Shown here in pieces: positions 29,734 through 30,339 of a stretch of 30,339 nt of DNA (within the stretch, counting starts at the first letter, position 1; every line of letters starts with the position of its first letter). The notes beneath the pieces are model-generated. The model was not told where the DNA came from. It made no database searches and worked only from the letters and a program-made list of their open reading frames with translations. The DNA comes from UCB2 sp964475735 (lineage in GTDB: Bacteria > Chloroflexota > Dehalococcoidia > Tepidiformales > Tepidiformaceae): NCBI GenBank assembly GCA_964475735.1, contig CAYYYI010000014.1:1-30339 (forward strand), read 5' to 3'. A program made the position numbers and the translations under genes.

Positions 29734-30339
29734 CTAGATCGAATTCAACTGTCCGGGGCGCTCGGCCGTGGGCTCGTCGACCGTGACCCGCACGACTTCC
29801 TTGCCCTTGCTGTCGTACCCGATGATGGTGTCGTTGTAGATTTCGCGCTTCTGCCCGCCAACCGTAAGCTCAGCGGTCTTTGGGCCCGCTTCCACCTTGT
29901 AGCTGAAGACGATGCGCTGGCTCGCCCGGAAGAGTTGCAGCACTGCGAGGGTTTCGCGAGTGGGATTGGCGTAGGCCGCAATGGCATCATCGACACCGGG
30001 GCCAAACATCTGACGCAGGTATGGCCGGGGCACCCAGCGAGGGGGAATGTAATAGACGTTTGGCTGCGTGCCGAACTGCGGATAGATGGGCAGCGCGATC
30101 TTCGCCACGTGCACCAGGTAGTACAACGGATTCTGCCTATCCTCCTCCCATTCGCCCCGCTCATCGACGTTCACCAGCCCCTGGAGCCGGATCTTCCCCA
30201 CGCATGCTGCCATGCAGCGCGTTTCCATCGGCAGGCCTTCCGTGAGAGGGTCCGTTCCCTCCACGCGGGGGTAGCAGGCGATGCACTTCTCGGAAGTGCG
30301 CGTGCTCGGACGGTACATCGACTTCTTGTAGGGGCAGCC
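29734..30339 (-). CDS. Iron-sulfur beta subunit of a DMSO-reductase-family molybdoenzyme (partial)
   Basis: C-terminal 201 residues; the 5' end runs off the window. GCPYKKS...SEKCIACYPRVEG and TRCMAACVGKIRLQG are cluster-binding motifs of NarH/EbdB/SerB/ClrB-type four-cluster ferredoxin subunits. FGTQPNVYYIPPRWVPRPYLRQMFGPGVDDAI is highly typical of type II DMSO-reductase-family beta subunits (selenate, chlorate, dimethylsulfide, ethylbenzene and nitrite/nitrate enzymes). Order beta, TorD, haem gamma matches Ebd/Ser/Ddh/Clr operons, with the catalytic alpha gene expected just upstream. The substrate cannot be told from the beta subunit. Confidence 0.92.
   Translation of the reverse strand, partial: GCPYKKSMYRPSTRTSEKCIACYPRVEGTDPLTEGLPMETRCMAACVGKIRLQGLVNVDERGEWEEDRQNPLYYLVHVAKIALPIYPQFGTQPNVYYIPPRWVPRPYLRQMFGPGVDDAIAAYANPTRETLAVLQLFRASQRIVFSYKVEAGPKTAELTVGGQKREIYNDTIIGYDSKGKEVVRVTVDEPTAERPGQLNSI

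Noticed and set aside
1..30339. CRISPR arrays, insertion sequences, rRNA, tRNA (including tRNA-Sec)
   Set aside because: Read for regularly spaced repeats, transposase motifs and T-loop-like GGTTCGA elements outside genes; none found. A covariance-model search would be the decisive test for tRNA-Sec.

Overview
The window is high-GC bacterial DNA with three runs of exactly 100 N (3569-3668, 25467-25566, 27747-27846). These look like scaffolding gaps, so this is probably a draft or metagenome-assembled scaffold. Gene content suggests a heterotrophic, fatty-acid and organic-acid degrading bacterium. Chloroflexota or a related high-GC lineage is plausible, but that is inference; no rRNA or tRNA was seen.

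Layout. 1-2349: a branched-chain-amino-acid-type substrate-binding lipoprotein and a TetR regulator. 2397-8884: acyl-CoA dehydrogenase, MBL hydrolase, family III CoA-transferase/racemase, carboxyltransferase and an HpaB/AbfD-fold oxygenase. The lipoprotein and the oxygenase share a near-identical 16-bp palindrome upstream, which suggests a common regulator. 9159-12965: a MacA/MacB-like export system (adaptor, ATPase, permease). 12976-18391 (minus strand): zinc alcohol dehydrogenase, TDG-type DNA glycosylase, a membrane-anchored unknown, MaoC hydratase, an ArsM-like methyltransferase, a STAS-like protein, an O-methyltransferase and a FrnE/DsbA-like oxidoreductase. 18426-24906 (minus strand): MTHFR-like protein, a decayed oligopeptide permease, FolC, a flavin-binding PNPOx-fold protein, an acetyl-CoA hydrolase/transferase, and a two-subunit B12 acyl-CoA mutase. 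25038-27223: HNH endonuclease, thioredoxin, thioredoxin reductase and an FmdB-type zinc ribbon. 27178-30339 (minus strand): part of a DMSO-reductase-family complex (beta subunit, TorD chaperone, haem-b gamma subunit) plus an unknown membrane protein.

Main result: two genes about 2 kb apart each contain one in-frame TGA exactly where the family has a functional cysteine. In the ArsM-like gene TGA replaces the C-terminal arsenic-binding Cys (LWSG-U-IAGAL). In the FrnE/DsbA-like gene it replaces the first Cys of the CPWC active site (U-P-W-C). In both, family-like coding sequence lies on both sides of the TGA, and a stem-loop meeting the bacterial SECIS geometry follows (16 and 22 nt to a loop with G in its first two positions). 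Standard gene calling would truncate both. The organism therefore very probably decodes UGA as selenocysteine.

Four genes also carry a TANNNT box (three of them exactly TACAAT) exactly 6 nt before the start codon, the arrangement expected for leaderless mRNAs.
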